Assembly (NCBI RefSeq): GCF_026016445.1 | Contig: NZ_CP096147.1 | Span: 904,501-968,500, forward strand | Direction of reading: 5' to 3' | Length of the DNA: 64,000 nt | Origin: Cognatishimia activa | GTDB taxonomy: Bacteria; Pseudomonadota; Alphaproteobacteria; Rhodobacterales; Rhodobacteraceae | Shown: piece by piece, positions 1-9,868 of the stretch | How the letters are laid out: each line of letters begins with the position of its first letter | Numbering within the stretch: position 1 is the stretch's first letter | Notes under the pieces: model-generated | Databases searched by the model: none | What the model was told of the DNA's origin: nothing | Seen by the model: only the letters and a program-made list of their open reading frames with translations | Position numbers and translations under genes: made by a program

Positions 1-503
1 AGGTCTTCTTCGCCGTCAAACAGGAATGCCAATGCAAAGGCACCATCGAGACGCGATAGTGTTGTTCGCGCGGCCGTTACCGGGTCTTGGCCTTGCTCCA
101 GATACATCTGGGTCAACAAAGCGACGGTTTCTGTATCGGTTTCGGTGACAAATTTGATGCCTGCGGCAGCCAGTTCTTCGCGCAGTTCGCGGAAGTTTTC
201 GATAATGCCGTTGTGCACGACAGCCACCGGGCCAGCCTGATGTGGGTGGGCATTGTCGACAGACGGCGCACCATGGGTGGCCCAGCGGGTGTGGCCGATG
301 CCGGATTTACCCGGAAGCGGGTTATGCACCAATGTGTCTGACAAATTCACAAGTTTGCCAACGGCGCGACGGCGGCCCAGTTTACCTTCATGTACGGTCG
401 CAATACCCGCGCTGTCGTAGCCGCGGTATTCAAGGCGTTTAAGCGCTTCCACCAGCAATGGGGAGGCTTCGTGGCTCCCAAGAACTCCAACAATTCCGCA
501 CAT
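1..503 (-). CDS. glmS: Glutamine--fructose-6-phosphate aminotransferase, N-terminal part (GlmS)
   Basis: Makes glucosamine-6-phosphate from fructose-6-phosphate and glutamine, the first step to UDP-GlcNAc for peptidoglycan and lipopolysaccharide. The reading begins MCGIVGVLG, so Cys2 is the N-terminal nucleophile of the class II glutaminase domain; RGYDSAG, GHTRWATHG and the HNGIIEN block follow in the family order. Only about 167 residues are inside the window and the sugar isomerase domains lie beyond base 1. The start codon shares one base with the glmU stop (TAATG), so the two genes are one translationally coupled operon with glmU upstream. Confidence 0.96.
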   Translation of the reverse strand, partial: MCGIVGVLGSHEASPLLVEALKRLEYRGYDSAGIATVHEGKLGRRRAVGKLVNLSDTLVHNPLPGKSGIGHTRWATHGAPSVDNAHPHQAGPVAVVHNGIIENFRELREELAAAGIKFVTETDTETVALLTQMYLEQGQDPVTAARTTLSRLDGAFALAFLFDGEED

Positions 504-1858
504 TATTCTTTACCTTTAACTTGCTTGGCCTTCTTGGCGCGCAACATTTCAAACAATTTTCGGGCCATATTTGGCTTATTCACCTGCTGTGCCCGCGCAA
601 GCGCAAGTGCGCCGTCTTCGACGGGCTTGGTCACCACGGAGCCACTTGCAGTCATCGCGTCATCGCCGACAGACACCGGCGCTACCAGCATTGTATTGGA
701 ACCGATGAAGGCGTTTTTACCGATGGTGGTTTTGTGTTTCATCACCCCGTCATAGTTGCAGGTGATGGTGCCGGCGCCGATATTGGCCTTCTCGCCGACC
801 TGAGCGTCACCGATATAAGACAGGTGGTTAACCTTCGCGCCCTCGTCGATGATGGCGTTTTTGGTTTCAACGAAGTTTCCGATCTTTACGTCTTCGGCCA
901 GTTCTGTGCCCGGGCGCAGTCTTGCGTAGGGGCCGACAATACCACCGCGAGACACGTGTGCGCCTTCCAGATGGCTGAAGGCTCGGATGCGCACGCCACT
1001 TTCAACAGTCACATCAGGGCCAAAGAACACGTTTGGTTCAATAACGGTATCGCGTCCAATGACGGTGTCAAAGCTCAGCCAGACAGAGTTTGGATCAACA
1101 AAGGTAACCCCGTCAGCCATTAATTCTCCGCGTGCACGTGTTTGGAAGGCGGCCTCTGCTTCAGCCAAATGAGAGCGAGAATTCACACCCATTGTTTCGC
1201 TTTCGTCACAGGAGACAGCGGTGGCAGTCAGGCCCTTGTCGCGCGCTGCTTTGACCACATCGGTGAGGTAATATTCACCAGAGGCATTGTCGTTGTTTGT
1301 CGCGTCCAGGAGATCAAACAACACGGAGCTTTTGGCCAGCATAACGCCACTATTACAGAAGCTTATGTTGCGAATGTCATCTCTGGCGTCGGCATATTCA
1401 ACGATTGCTTCAAGCATATCGCCGTCCATTACAAGGCGACCGTATTTTTCAGATGTGTCTGCTTCAAAACCCAACACGACAACAGCGTGACTGGCTCGCG
1501 CTTTGACCATGTTTTCCAGTGTTTCAGGTCGAACAAAAGGCGTGTCGCCATAAAGCACAATGATATCGCCATCAAAGTCTTTGAGCGCCTCACGGGTCAT
1601 CATGACCGCATGGCCGGTGCCGTTTTGCTCTTCCTGCAAAACAACCTGCGCTTCGGGATCATAGGCCTTAGCCGCTGCCTCAACCGCATCTGCGCCATGA
1701 CCGGCAACAACAACTGTGCGTTCAGGGTTCAGTGTCGCGCCTGCCTTCATCGCATGCACGAGCATTGGGGCACCCGCAATCTCATGCAAAACCTTCGGCA
1801 TGTCAGAATTCATCCGGGTGCCTTTGCCTGCGGCAAGGATGACGAGGGCGATGCTCAT
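503..1858 (-). CDS. glmU: Bifunctional UDP-GlcNAc pyrophosphorylase / glucosamine-1-phosphate N-acetyltransferase (GlmU)
   Basis: Cytoplasmic enzyme that acetylates glucosamine-1-phosphate and couples it to UTP, giving UDP-GlcNAc. The start at 1858 gives a 451-residue protein beginning MSIALVILAAGKGTRM, the nucleotidyltransferase signature (LAAGxGTRM...PKVLH). A longer frame upstream has no family-like sequence. The C-terminal half shows hexapeptide left-handed beta-helix spacing, with the acetyltransferase blocks GNFVETKNA and GAGTITCNYDG. Length is normal for the family. It is the first gene of the glmU-glmS unit; the divergent HAD gene starts 136 bases away, so the gap must hold both promoters. 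Confidence 0.97.
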   Translation of the reverse strand: MSIALVILAAGKGTRMNSDMPKVLHEIAGAPMLVHAMKAGATLNPERTVVVAGHGADAVEAAAKAYDPEAQVVLQEEQNGTGHAVMMTREALKDFDGDIIVLYGDTPFVRPETLENMVKARASHAVVVLGFEADTSEKYGRLVMDGDMLEAIVEYADARDDIRNISFCNSGVMLAKSSVLFDLLDATNNDNASGEYYLTDVVKAARDKGLTATAVSCDESETMGVNSRSHLAEAEAAFQTRARGELMADGVTFVDPNSVWLSFDTVIGRDTVIEPNVFFGPDVTVESGVRIRAFSHLEGAHVSRGGIVGPYARLRPGTELAEDVKIGNFVETKNAIIDEGAKVNHLSYIGDAQVGEKANIGAGTITCNYDGVMKHKTTIGKNAFIGSNTMLVAPVSVGDDAMTASGSVVTKPVEDGALALARAQQVNKPNMARKLFEMLRAKKAKQVKGKE

Positions 1859-1994
1859 AATGATTTCTCTTTGTAATTCATTTCCGCACGTTTTATCCGG
1901 TTGATTGTAACGCGCAAGTGGCGAAACCATCAAAGAAGGTTGCGACTTGTAACAGCGGTGGCGGGATTTCGCCCCGCAAGGAGGAGCGAGCAGC

Positions 1995-2669
1995 ATGAAA
2001 TCAGTTATCTTTGATCTTGATGGTACCTTGGCAGACACTTCAGGTGACCTATTGGCGGCTGCAAATCATTGCTTCCGGGACATGGGATTTGGCGATGTTC
2101 TGACTCATGGCCCAGACAGTGGCGTTGCCCTGCGTGGTGGAAAGTTCATGCTGACAACCGGTCTGAAGCGTGTCGAGGCTTATGAAGAAGCCAAAGTTGA
2201 TGCCTATTACCCTATGCTGCTTGAGGCATATGGAGCCGCGATCTCGCAACAAACGACGCTCTATCCGGGAGCGATGGAAGCTGTCGAGATGCTGAAATCG
2301 CAGGGATATGCCGTTGGGATTTGCACAAATAAGCCTGAAAACCTTGCGCATCAGTTGTTGGAAGAGCTTGGCGTGCTGTCCGCTTTCGGCTCGCTTGTGG
2401 GTGCCAATACATTGCCAGTGCGCAAGCCAGACCCAGCGCCGCTTTTTGAAGCTGTAAAGAGATTGAATTGCGACCCCAGGCAATGTCTGCTGGTTGGTGA
2501 CAGCGACACGGATCGGAATACAGCAAAAGCAGCGGATGTTCCGTCGGTTCTGGTGACCTTTGGCCCAAGCGGAGAAGATATGGCTGCTCTGGAGCCAGAG
2601 GCGCTACTCGAAGATTTTGCGGCTTTGCCAAGTGTCGTTCAGGCATTGCTTGGGCCGGCTAAGTCTTAA
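1995..2669 (+). CDS. gph: HAD-superfamily phosphatase, phosphoglycolate phosphatase-like (Gph)
   Basis: A 224-residue HAD hydrolase. Motif I is FDLDGTLADT near residues 5-14 (nucleophile Asp and acid/base Asp). A helical cap follows, then a CTNK motif II region, and motif III/IV is LVGDSDTD near residue 164. This pattern fits 2-phosphoglycolate phosphatases, which salvage phosphoglycolate from DNA repair or oxygenation reactions, but HAD substrate specificity cannot be read from sequence alone. The start is supported by a strong AAGGAGG ribosome binding site 10 bases upstream. It is divergent from glmU. Confidence 0.85.
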   Translation: MKSVIFDLDGTLADTSGDLLAAANHCFRDMGFGDVLTHGPDSGVALRGGKFMLTTGLKRVEAYEEAKVDAYYPMLLEAYGAAISQQTTLYPGAMEAVEMLKSQGYAVGICTNKPENLAHQLLEELGVLSAFGSLVGANTLPVRKPDPAPLFEAVKRLNCDPRQCLLVGDSDTDRNTAKAADVPSVLVTFGPSGEDMAALEPEALLEDFAALPSVVQALLGPAKS

Positions 2670-2753
2670 GCGCGCCGTAAATCTGGATTTCAATAATTTG
2701 AATAAAACCTTGGAGGCGTTGACGCCCTAGGGGCAAACCCACAGAGTGACCCA

Positions 2754-3947
2754 ATGACAGAGATATTCACCGGCAATTTCACCCAGCAAGAACCCATTCC
2801 TGAAGAGGGTATTCAAGCTGCTATCGAGGTTATGCGGTCTGGCCGCATCCACCGCTATAACGTCGCAGAGGGCGAAGATGGCGAGACAGCTTTGTTGGAA
2901 AAGGAATTTGCCGATCAGCTGGGTGTGAAATATTGTCTCGCCGTCGCTTCTGGCGGTTATGCCATGGGGGCTGCTTTGCGCGCCATGGGCGTGGTCCCGG
3001 GCGCGCGGGTTTTGACAAATGCTTTCACGCTGGCCCCAGTGCCTGGAGCGATTGCATCTGTCGGCGCGGTGCCTGTTTTTGTGGGTGTGACCGAGGATTT
3101 GGTCATCGATCTGGACGATCTCGCGGCCAAGGCCGATCAAGCGGATGTGCTGATGCTTTCGCATATGCGCGGGCATCTTTGCGATATGGATCGCCTGATG
3201 ACGATTTGTGAGGCCAACAATCTCCGTGTCATCGAAGACTGTGCTCATACCATGGGGGCAAGCTGGCGGGGCAAGCCTTCCGGGCTATGGGGCGACATGG
3301 CCTGCTATTCGACACAGACCTATAAACATGTGAATTCGGGCGAGGGTGGTTTGCTGGTCTCAAACGACCCAGAGTTGATGGCGCGTGCGACGATCCTCTC
3401 AGGATCTTACATGCTTTACGGTCGCCATCTGGCTGCGCCGGAACCCGAAGTTTTTGAAAAGGTGAAATACCATACGCCGAACGTTTCTGGCCGTATGGAT
3501 CACCTGCGTGCGTCCATTCTGCGCCCTCAGCTGCGCAATCTGGAAGCGCAGTGCGAAGCCTGGAATCTGCGATATCGCACTGTCGATGAGGGCATCGCGG
3601 AAACGCCGGGGCTCACTCGGATCAACCGCCCTGAAGAAGAATTCTATGTCGGATCCTCGATCCAGTTCCTGCTTTTGGACTGGGACGAGGCCAAAATCCA
3701 CGAGGTGATTGCGCGGTGTGGCAAACGTGGTGTCGAACTCAAGTGGTTTGGTGGCAAAGAGCCGGTCGCCTTTACGTCGCGCTACGACAGTTGGCGTTAT
3801 GCGCCGTCAGAACCGATGCCGAAAAGTGACCGCGTTCTGAAAGGCGTGATCGACATGCGCATTCCTCTGACATTCACAGTGGAAGATTGCGCCTTGATTG
3901 CCCGGATCATCAAAGCTGAGGTCAGCGCTGTTTTTCAGGGCGCCTGA
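2754..3947 (+). CDS. DegT/DnrJ/EryC1/StrS family PLP-dependent aminotransferase
   Basis: A 397-residue fold-type I enzyme. The substrate-site stretch VIEDCAHTMGA (near residues 162-172) and the block QTYKHVNSGEGG, with the lysine that should bind PLP, are the two diagnostic DegT family motifs. Members usually transaminate keto-sugar nucleotides for surface polysaccharides; others act on non-sugar ketones. No sugar-nucleotide genes are adjacent, so the substrate is open. The gene is convergent with the EamA transporter, and the two 3' ends overlap by 13 bases. Confidence 0.85.
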   Translation: MTEIFTGNFTQQEPIPEEGIQAAIEVMRSGRIHRYNVAEGEDGETALLEKEFADQLGVKYCLAVASGGYAMGAALRAMGVVPGARVLTNAFTLAPVPGAIASVGAVPVFVGVTEDLVIDLDDLAAKADQADVLMLSHMRGHLCDMDRLMTICEANNLRVIEDCAHTMGASWRGKPSGLWGDMACYSTQTYKHVNSGEGGLLVSNDPELMARATILSGSYMLYGRHLAAPEPEVFEKVKYHTPNVSGRMDHLRASILRPQLRNLEAQCEAWNLRYRTVDEGIAETPGLTRINRPEEEFYVGSSIQFLLLDWDEAKIHEVIARCGKRGVELKWFGGKEPVAFTSRYDSWRYAPSEPMPKSDRVLKGVIDMRIPLTFTVEDCALIARIIKAEVSAVFQGA

Positions 3948-4816
3948 CGGCGTTTTGCGGCAGGCAGGCTGACCGTTTCAATAAAGAATGTGCCGACGAT
4001 CATCACGGCACCGATCCATTGCACCAGTCCAAGCCGTTCTTCTGGTAGGAAAATCGAGGCTGAGATCACGGCGACCAGCACTTCGGACATCATCAACAGT
4101 CCTGCACGGCCCGGAAAGACATGTTTCTGGGCCCAGAAAATCGCAAAAGCGCTTGGGATGAAGACCAGCAGGGACACTGCAGATGCGATTGGCAAGCTAC
4201 GTGTGATTAGGCTCAGACTTGGCCACTCCACGCCCATAACTGCGGCAATGCCGATACCCAGCAGCGTGATGGTCAAAAACTGAGCGCCTGTCATCGCGCG
4301 TAATGGCAGCTCTGGGCTGCGTTTGATCAAAACTGCGGCGACAGCCCAAGCAAAGCCCGATGCTAATGCAAAGGCGTCGCCGAGGTTGAAGCCATTTTGC
4401 TCGCTTGTTCCAACAAGCAGGGCAACACCGCTGAGGCCAATGCCTATGGCAAGCCACCTGCGCCAAGTCACGCGTTCTGACAGGACAATGATACTGATCA
4501 GCGTTGACCAGATCGGGGTCAGATAAAACAGCAATGTGGCGCGCACGACTGAGCCATAGACGATACCCGCAGAATAAAGTCCAAAGCCAAGGCCTGCGAT
4601 GACGCCAACGTAAAGCGCGCGCATGGCGTTTGGCTGTTTTGGGCCAAAGCCAAAGGCGGCGATCAGCATGACGATGGCAGGGGCCAGATTCAGTGACACC
4701 ATCGCCATCATCCCATGCATGCCCTGCGCTTCCAGATAATAAAGCGGTACCCAGTATAGGCCCCAGACAGAGGTCGCGCCGACCAATGTCAGGGAAGCGA
4801 GGGTTTGGGTCTGCAT
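3935..4816 (-). CDS. EamA/DMT-family transporter
   Basis: A 293-residue inner-membrane protein with about ten hydrophobic segments arranged as two EamA repeats, the drug/metabolite transporter layout. The first repeat includes TSVWGLYWVPLYYLE and the second FALASGFAWAVAAVLIKRS. Such proteins commonly export amino acids or other small metabolites; nothing in the sequence fixes the substrate. It overlaps the 3' end of the aminotransferase gene tail to tail, so no separate terminator lies between them. Confidence 0.87.
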   Translation of the reverse strand: MQTQTLASLTLVGATSVWGLYWVPLYYLEAQGMHGMMAMVSLNLAPAIVMLIAAFGFGPKQPNAMRALYVGVIAGLGFGLYSAGIVYGSVVRATLLFYLTPIWSTLISIIVLSERVTWRRWLAIGIGLSGVALLVGTSEQNGFNLGDAFALASGFAWAVAAVLIKRSPELPLRAMTGAQFLTITLLGIGIAAVMGVEWPSLSLITRSLPIASAVSLLVFIPSAFAIFWAQKHVFPGRAGLLMMSEVLVAVISASIFLPEERLGLVQWIGAVMIVGTFFIETVSLPAAKRRQAP

Positions 4817-4990
4817 GGTTTCATTGCCTCAATTGATCTGGTTTGACTTGTGTCAGCCAATAACTAGTGGAGTGAATCCATTTGGGAGGCAATCGATTTT
4901 CTGTCGGAGATAGCGGCGCGCTGCAGAAAGAACGTCGCGTCGCAAATACCTCGACAGACTTGATCGCGAGCTGGGCACTCCTGTATGAAA

Positions 4991-5004
4991 TGAACAAACG
5001 TTCA
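4991..5004. promoter_or_regulatory. Palindromic operator candidate upstream of ivd
   Basis: TGAAC-AAAC-GTTCA is a perfect 5-bp inverted repeat with a 4-base spacer, ending 15 bases before the ivd start codon. Dyads of the type TGAAC-n-GTTCA are common operators of TetR-family repressors that control acyl-CoA and branched-chain amino acid genes. No regulator gene is next to it, so the assignment is an inference. Confidence 0.45.
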
Positions 5005-5019
5005 ATAACGGGGTTGCCC

Positions 5020-6183
5020 ATGTTTATGCACACAATGAATTTCGATCTTGGCGAAGAGGTCAACGCACTGCGCGAGATGGTGCATCGTTGGGCGCAAGAT
5101 CGTGTGCGCCCCATCGCGCAAGAGGTTGATGAGAAAAACGAATTTCCGGCTGAACTATGGAAAGAAATGGGTGAGCTGGGCTTGTTAGGCGTGACTGTTC
5201 CAGAAGAGTTCGGCGGCGCGGGTATGAGCTATCTGGCGCATGTGATTGTAACCGAAGAACTGGCGCGGGCCTCTGCTTCTGTGTCTTTGTCTTACGGTGC
5301 ACACTCCAACCTTTGCGTGAACCAGATAAAGCTGAATGGTAGTGCGGAGCAGAAAGCAAAGTATCTGCCGAAGTTGGTTTCTGGTGAAGCCGTGGGTGCA
5401 CTGGCGATGTCTGAAACCGGCGCGGGGTCTGATGTTGTTTCCATGAAGCTACGGGCCGAAAAGAAAAACGACCGCTACGTGCTAAACGGCAACAAATTCT
5501 GGATCACCAATGGTCCGGACGCCGACACTCTGGTTGTCTATGCAAAGACCGATCCTGATGCCGGTTCCAAAGGCATCACGGCCTTTATCATCGAAAAGGA
5601 GATGGCAGGCTTCTCGACTTCCAAACATTTCGACAAACTGGGCATGCGTGGCTCAAACACAGCGGAACTGATTTTTGAAGACGTCGAAGTGCCGTTTGAG
5701 AACGTGCTGGGTGAAGAGGGGCGCGGGGTGCGCGTTCTGATGTCCGGTTTGGATTATGAACGGGTTGTTCTCTCAGGGATCGGTACCGGCATCATGGCGG
5801 CTTGCCTGGATGAGGTGATGCCTTATCTGGCAGAGCGTAAGCAGTTTGGCCGTCCAATAGGCGACTTCCAACTGATGCAGGCCAAGATCGCGGACATGTA
5901 TACCAAAATGAACTCGGCGCGCGCCTACACCTACGAGGTCGCAAAGGCCTGTGATCGGGGGCAGGTGACTCGTCAGGACGCGGCGGCCTGTGTGCTTTAT
6001 GCTTCTGAAGAAGCCATGGTCGTGGCGCACCAAGCAGTGCAGTCCATGGGAGGCACGGGCTTCATGAATGAAACCCCGGTCAGCCGTATTTTCCGTGATG
6101 CCAAGCTGATGGAGATTGGCGCGGGCACCAGCGAAATTCGCCGGATGCTGATAGGACGCGAGCTGATGGGTAAGATGGCTTAG
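5020..6183 (+). CDS. ivd: Isovaleryl-CoA dehydrogenase (Ivd/LiuA)
   Basis: FAD enzyme of leucine catabolism that oxidises isovaleryl-CoA to 3-methylcrotonyl-CoA and passes electrons to ETF. The chosen start gives 387 residues beginning [14 protein letters not shown], the usual family length; in-frame codons further upstream add unrelated sequence. Acyl-CoA dehydrogenase signatures are [13 protein letters not shown] and [20 protein letters not shown]. An active-site Glu of the isovaleryl type is expected in the central helix near the [16 protein letters not shown] stretch. It is the first gene of a six-gene leucine operon, which together with the operon content identifies the substrate. Confidence 0.93.
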   Translation: MFMHTMNFDLGEEVNALREMVHRWAQDRVRPIAQEVDEKNEFPAELWKEMGELGLLGVTVPEEFGGAGMSYLAHVIVTEELARASASVSLSYGAHSNLCVNQIKLNGSAEQKAKYLPKLVSGEAVGALAMSETGAGSDVVSMKLRAEKKNDRYVLNGNKFWITNGPDADTLVVYAKTDPDAGSKGITAFIIEKEMAGFSTSKHFDKLGMRGSNTAELIFEDVEVPFENVLGEEGRGVRVLMSGLDYERVVLSGIGTGIMAACLDEVMPYLAERKQFGRPIGDFQLMQAKIADMYTKMNSARAYTYEVAKACDRGQVTRQDAAACVLYASEEAMVVAHQAVQSMGGTGFMNETPVSRIFRDAKLMEIGAGTSEIRRMLIGRELMGKMA

Positions 6184-6217
6184 GCCTCAAAGAAATGAAT
6201 TTTCAGGAGGTTACGCC

Positions 6218-7822
6218 ATGAAGTTGAATTCTGCGGCGATGCCATCATCCGAAGGCTTTAAAGCCAATGTAGCGGGCCACCTTGCGGCACTGCAGGTGGT
6301 CTCCGAGGTCGCGCAGGCTGCGGCTTTGGGCGGTGGAGAACGCTCTCGTGAGCGCCACATCAGCCGTGGTAAAATGCTGCCGCGCGAACGCGTGGCCAAC
6401 TTGCTCGATGCTGGCTCTCCTTTTCTGGAAGTCGGTGCGACGGCGGCCCATGGCATGTACGACGGCGCTGCCCCTTGTGCGGGTGTAGTGGCGGGGATTG
6501 GTCGCGTGCATGGCCAAGAGGTGATGGTGGTCTGTAACGACGCGACTGTGAAGGGCGGCACTTATTATCCACTGACGGTCAAAAAGCACCTACGTGCTCA
6601 AGAGATCGCCGAGGAATGCAACCTCCCCTGCATCTACTTGGTGGACAGCGGTGGGGCGAACCTCCCCAATCAGGATGAGGTTTTCCCCGACCGCGATCAT
6701 TTTGGCCGGATTTTCTACAATCAGGCGCGGATGAGTGCGAAGGGCATTCCGCAGATTGCCGTGGTGATGGGGTCCTGTACCGCGGGCGGCGCCTATGTGC
6801 CAGCGATGTCCGATGTAACCATCATTGTGAAAGAGCAGGGCACAATTTTCTTGGCCGGTCCTCCACTAGTGAAAGCGGCGACGGGTGAGGTTGTGTCCGC
6901 TGAAGACCTTGGTGGCGGTGATGTGCACACGCGCCTGTCTGGGGTGGCAGATTATCTGGCGGAAGATGATGCTCACGCGCTGGCGTTAGCACGTCGAGCG
7001 GTACAGAGTTTGAACCGTGAAAAACCATCAACGGTTCGCTGGGAAAGCCCGGAAGAGCCAGCCTATGATCCGACTGAGATTCTGGGTGTTGTGCCTGCTG
7101 ATCTGCGCACGCCATATGACATTCGCGAAGTGATTGCACGGGTGGTGGATGGCAGCCGGTTTGATGAGTTCAAACCACGTTTTGGCGAAACATTGGTGAC
7201 TGGCTTTGCTCATGTCAAAGGCTGCCCGGTTGGGATCGTAGCCAACAACGGTGTCTTGTTCAGCGAAGCTGCGATTAAGGGTGCGCACTTCGTGGAGCTA
7301 TGCTCGCAACGCAATATCCCATTGGTTTTCCTGCAAAATATCACGGGGTTCATGGTTGGCCGAAAATACGAAAGCGAAGGCATTGCGCGCCATGGCGCGA
7401 AGATGGTGACCGCTGTGGCCTCTACCAACGTCCCGAAGATCACCATGCTGGTTGGCGGTTCCTTTGGTGCTGGCAACTACGGGATGGCCGGGCGCGCTTA
7501 TTCCCCGCGTTTCCTCTGGACCTGGCCGAACTCAAGGATTTCCGTGATGGGCGGCGAGCAGGCCGCAGGGGTTCTCGCTACGGTGAAGCGCGATGCTATT
7601 GAGCGTCAGGGTGGCACTTGGTCCGCAGATGAGGAAGCGGCCTTCAAGCAGCCCACAATCGATATGTTCGAAGAACAGAGCCACCCGCTTTATGCCTCGG
7701 CACGTCTTTGGGATGACGGGATCGTGGACCCTCGCAAGACACGGGACGTTCTGGCGTTGTCGCTAAGCGCGTCGCTCTGTGCGCCGATTGAGCCAACGAA
7801 ATTTGGGGTATTCCGGATGTAA
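6218..7822 (+). CDS. mccB: 3-Methylcrotonyl-CoA carboxylase, carboxyltransferase (beta) subunit
   Basis: A 534-residue biotin-dependent carboxyltransferase that moves CO2 from carboxybiotin to 3-methylcrotonyl-CoA. Family blocks are [13 protein letters not shown] near residues 140-152, [15 protein letters not shown], the oxyanion region [12 protein letters not shown] and the [12 protein letters not shown] stretch. The combination with GGANLPNQ...FPDR is that of MccB rather than PccB. An AGGAGG ribosome binding site lies 7-12 bases before the ATG. It sits between ivd and mccA, with a GC-rich repeat element in the 105-base gap before mccA. Confidence 0.95.
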   Translation: MKLNSAAMPSSEGFKANVAGHLAALQVVSEVAQAAALGGGERSRERHISRGKMLPRERVANLLDAGSPFLEVGATAAHGMYDGAAPCAGVVAGIGRVHGQEVMVVCNDATVKGGTYYPLTVKKHLRAQEIAEECNLPCIYLVDSGGANLPNQDEVFPDRDHFGRIFYNQARMSAKGIPQIAVVMGSCTAGGAYVPAMSDVTIIVKEQGTIFLAGPPLVKAATGEVVSAEDLGGGDVHTRLSGVADYLAEDDAHALALARRAVQSLNREKPSTVRWESPEEPAYDPTEILGVVPADLRTPYDIREVIARVVDGSRFDEFKPRFGETLVTGFAHVKGCPVGIVANNGVLFSEAAIKGAHFVELCSQRNIPLVFLQNITGFMVGRKYESEGIARHGAKMVTAVASTNVPKITMLVGGSFGAGNYGMAGRAYSPRFLWTWPNSRISVMGGEQAAGVLATVKRDAIERQGGTWSADEEAAFKQPTIDMFEEQSHPLYASARLWDDGIVDPRKTRDVLALSLSASLCAPIEPTKFGVFRM

Positions 7823-7830
7823 GCAGGCTA

Positions 7831-7904
7831 GGGGGGTAGCCCCCAGAAGCAGACAAGCTGGGGGCCTGCCCCCAGACCCCCGGAGTACTTTGACAAAGAA
7901 GAAG
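7831..7904 (+). repeat. GC-rich hairpin plus conserved tail: dispersed intergenic repeat, copy 1
   Basis: Between mccB and mccA lie a GGGGG-GTAG-CCCCC hairpin (7831-7844) and a second one, CTGGGGGC-CT-GCCCCCAG (7858-7875). A tail at 7883-7904 follows, reading GAGTACTTTGA then CAAAGAAGAAG. The tail nearly matches the one after another hairpin at 31195-31217. I recall hairpin plus GGAGTATTT...AAGAAG elements as widespread in Rhodobacteraceae intergenic DNA. Inside an operon such a hairpin could act in RNA processing or attenuation between mccB and mccA. Confidence 0.6.
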
Positions 7905-7927
7905 ATCAAGGCCTGAGGAGGCTGCCG

Positions 7928-9865
7928 ATGTTTGACAAGATTTTGATCGCCAACCGTGGCGAAATTGCCTGCCGCGTGATGGAGACAGCGCGCGATCTGG
8001 GAGTGAAGACCGTTGCCGTTTATTCTGATGCTGATGCGGGTTCGAAACACGTCGCGATGGCGGATGAGGCGGTGCATATTGGCGGGTCGGCTCCGGCGGA
8101 TAGCTATTTGAAAGGTGACGTCATCATTCAGGCGGCTTTGGACACGGGCGCGCAAGCTATTCACCCAGGCTACGGATTTTTGTCTGAAAACCCCGAGTTT
8201 GTGGATTCGGTTGAGGCGGCGGGTCTGACGTTTATTGGGCCGTCAGCCAAGGCCATTCGGGCAATGGGTCTGAAGGATGCGGCCAAGGTATTAATGCACG
8301 AGGCGGGTGTGCCCGTCGTGCCGGGGTACCATGGCGAAAATCAAGATGCGGCCTATCTGCAAGCGCAGGCGGAGGAGATAGGCTATCCTGTTTTGATCAA
8401 AGCAGTTGCTGGTGGTGGTGGCAAAGGCATGCGCCTTGTCGAGGCTTCATCTGAATTTGCGGATGCTTTGGCTTCGGCTCAGAACGAGGCGACAACCGCC
8501 TTTGGCAACCCGGATGTTCTGATCGAAAAATACATCCAGCAGCCACGCCATATAGAGGTGCAGGTTTTTGGCGATGGCCAGACAGCAGTGCATCTTTTTG
8601 AGCGCGATTGTTCTTTGCAGCGCCGCCACCAGAAGGTCATCGAAGAGGCGCCTGCGCCGGATATGCCTTTGGATGTGCGCGAAGCCATGGGGCAGGCGGG
8701 AGTCCGTGCAGCTGAGGCCATCGGTTACAAAGGCGCAGGCACGGTAGAGTTCATCGTGGATGGCTCTGACGGGCTGCGCGCGGATGGGTTCTGGTTTATG
8801 GAAATGAACACGCGTTTGCAGGTGGAGCACCCGGTGACTGAGCTGATCACCGGCGTAGATCTGGTGGAATGGCAACTGCGTGTGGCCTCTGGGGAGCCAA
8901 TTCCTGTTGCGCAGGAAGACCTAAGCATCAAAGGCTGGGCGTTTGAATCTCGTCTCTATGCCGAGGATGTGCCGAAAGGGTTTTTGCCAGCGACGGGCAC
9001 GCTGAGCCATCTGGCCTTCCCGGAAGGTTGCCGCGCCGATAGTGGTGTGCGGAGCGGGGATACGATCAGCCCGTTTTATGATCCGATGATCGCGAAGGTC
9101 ATCGTGCATGGGCCATCCCGTTCAGCTGCACTCTCAAAAATGCGTCAGGCTTTGGCGGGCTGCGAAGTGGCCGGTACTGTGACCAACCTAGAGTTTCTTG
9201 GCGCGCTTTGTGCGCATGAGGGATTTGCGAAAGGCGACGTCGATACGGGTTTGATTGCGCGGGACATTGATGTGTTGACGGCGTCGGAATCGGTTTCAGC
9301 TGAGATCACCGCGCAGGCCGCTTTGGCCGTGGCAGGTGTCTTGGATCAGCCTGCGGATACGCTTGGATTTGTGCTTTGGCGTCCGTTGCGCCATTCGGTC
9401 TATCTGCGCCGGGATGAAGAAGAAATCACGGCGAAGATCAAATTCCTCTCGGCAGATGAAGTCGCAGTTGAGCTGGGTAATGTTGAAGTCACAGGGACAC
9501 GCACCCCGAAAGGCTGGCGTATGGGTGGCAAGTTGGTTGCCCCTGCAGTTGTTGCGAATGGCGAAGTCACGGTCTTTGAGAACTATGGCGTTGCCTTTGA
9601 AGTGGTTGATCTGCTGGATAAATCCGCTGCTGTTGGTGCAGCCGGAAATATCATCGAAGCGCCAATGCCGGGGCTGGTGAAGGCTGTCTTTGTTGAGGCC
9701 GGTCAGACCGTTACAGAAGGCGATCGACTTGCAATTTTGGAAGCCATGAAAATGGAGCACTCCCTCTTGGCGGCGCGCGATGGTACGGTTGCTGAGGTGC
9801 TGGCAGTGGCCGGTGGACAGGTCGAGGCCGGTGCGGCTCTGATCAGGCTTGAGGATGAGGAATAA
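7928..9865 (+). CDS. mccA: 3-Methylcrotonyl-CoA carboxylase, biotin carboxylase/BCCP (alpha) subunit
   Basis: A 645-residue protein that carboxylates its own biotin with ATP and bicarbonate for MccB. The N-terminal biotin carboxylase domain starts FDKILIANRGEIACRVM; the ATP-grasp glycine loop is AGGGGKGMR near residues 163-171, and EMNTRLQVEHPVTE is the active-site block. The C-terminal BCCP domain ends with EAMKMEHS, whose second lysine-flanked Met motif marks the biotinylated Lys near residue 610. The BirA encoded at 31229 would modify it. A GAGGAGG ribosome binding site precedes the ATG, and the gene is 3 bases from the GST gene. Confidence 0.95.
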   Translation: MFDKILIANRGEIACRVMETARDLGVKTVAVYSDADAGSKHVAMADEAVHIGGSAPADSYLKGDVIIQAALDTGAQAIHPGYGFLSENPEFVDSVEAAGLTFIGPSAKAIRAMGLKDAAKVLMHEAGVPVVPGYHGENQDAAYLQAQAEEIGYPVLIKAVAGGGGKGMRLVEASSEFADALASAQNEATTAFGNPDVLIEKYIQQPRHIEVQVFGDGQTAVHLFERDCSLQRRHQKVIEEAPAPDMPLDVREAMGQAGVRAAEAIGYKGAGTVEFIVDGSDGLRADGFWFMEMNTRLQVEHPVTELITGVDLVEWQLRVASGEPIPVAQEDLSIKGWAFESRLYAEDVPKGFLPATGTLSHLAFPEGCRADSGVRSGDTISPFYDPMIAKVIVHGPSRSAALSKMRQALAGCEVAGTVTNLEFLGALCAHEGFAKGDVDTGLIARDIDVLTASESVSAEITAQAALAVAGVLDQPADTLGFVLWRPLRHSVYLRRDEEEITAKIKFLSADEVAVELGNVEVTGTRTPKGWRMGGKLVAPAVVANGEVTVFENYGVAFEVVDLLDKSAAVGAAGNIIEAPMPGLVKAVFVEAGQTVTEGDRLAILEAMKMEHSLLAARDGTVAEVLAVAGGQVEAGAALIRLEDEE

Positions 9866-9868
9866 AGT

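Noticed and set aside
458..1123. Long plus-strand frames opposite glmU and glmS
   Set aside because: They mirror well-supported minus-strand genes and contain no family motifs.
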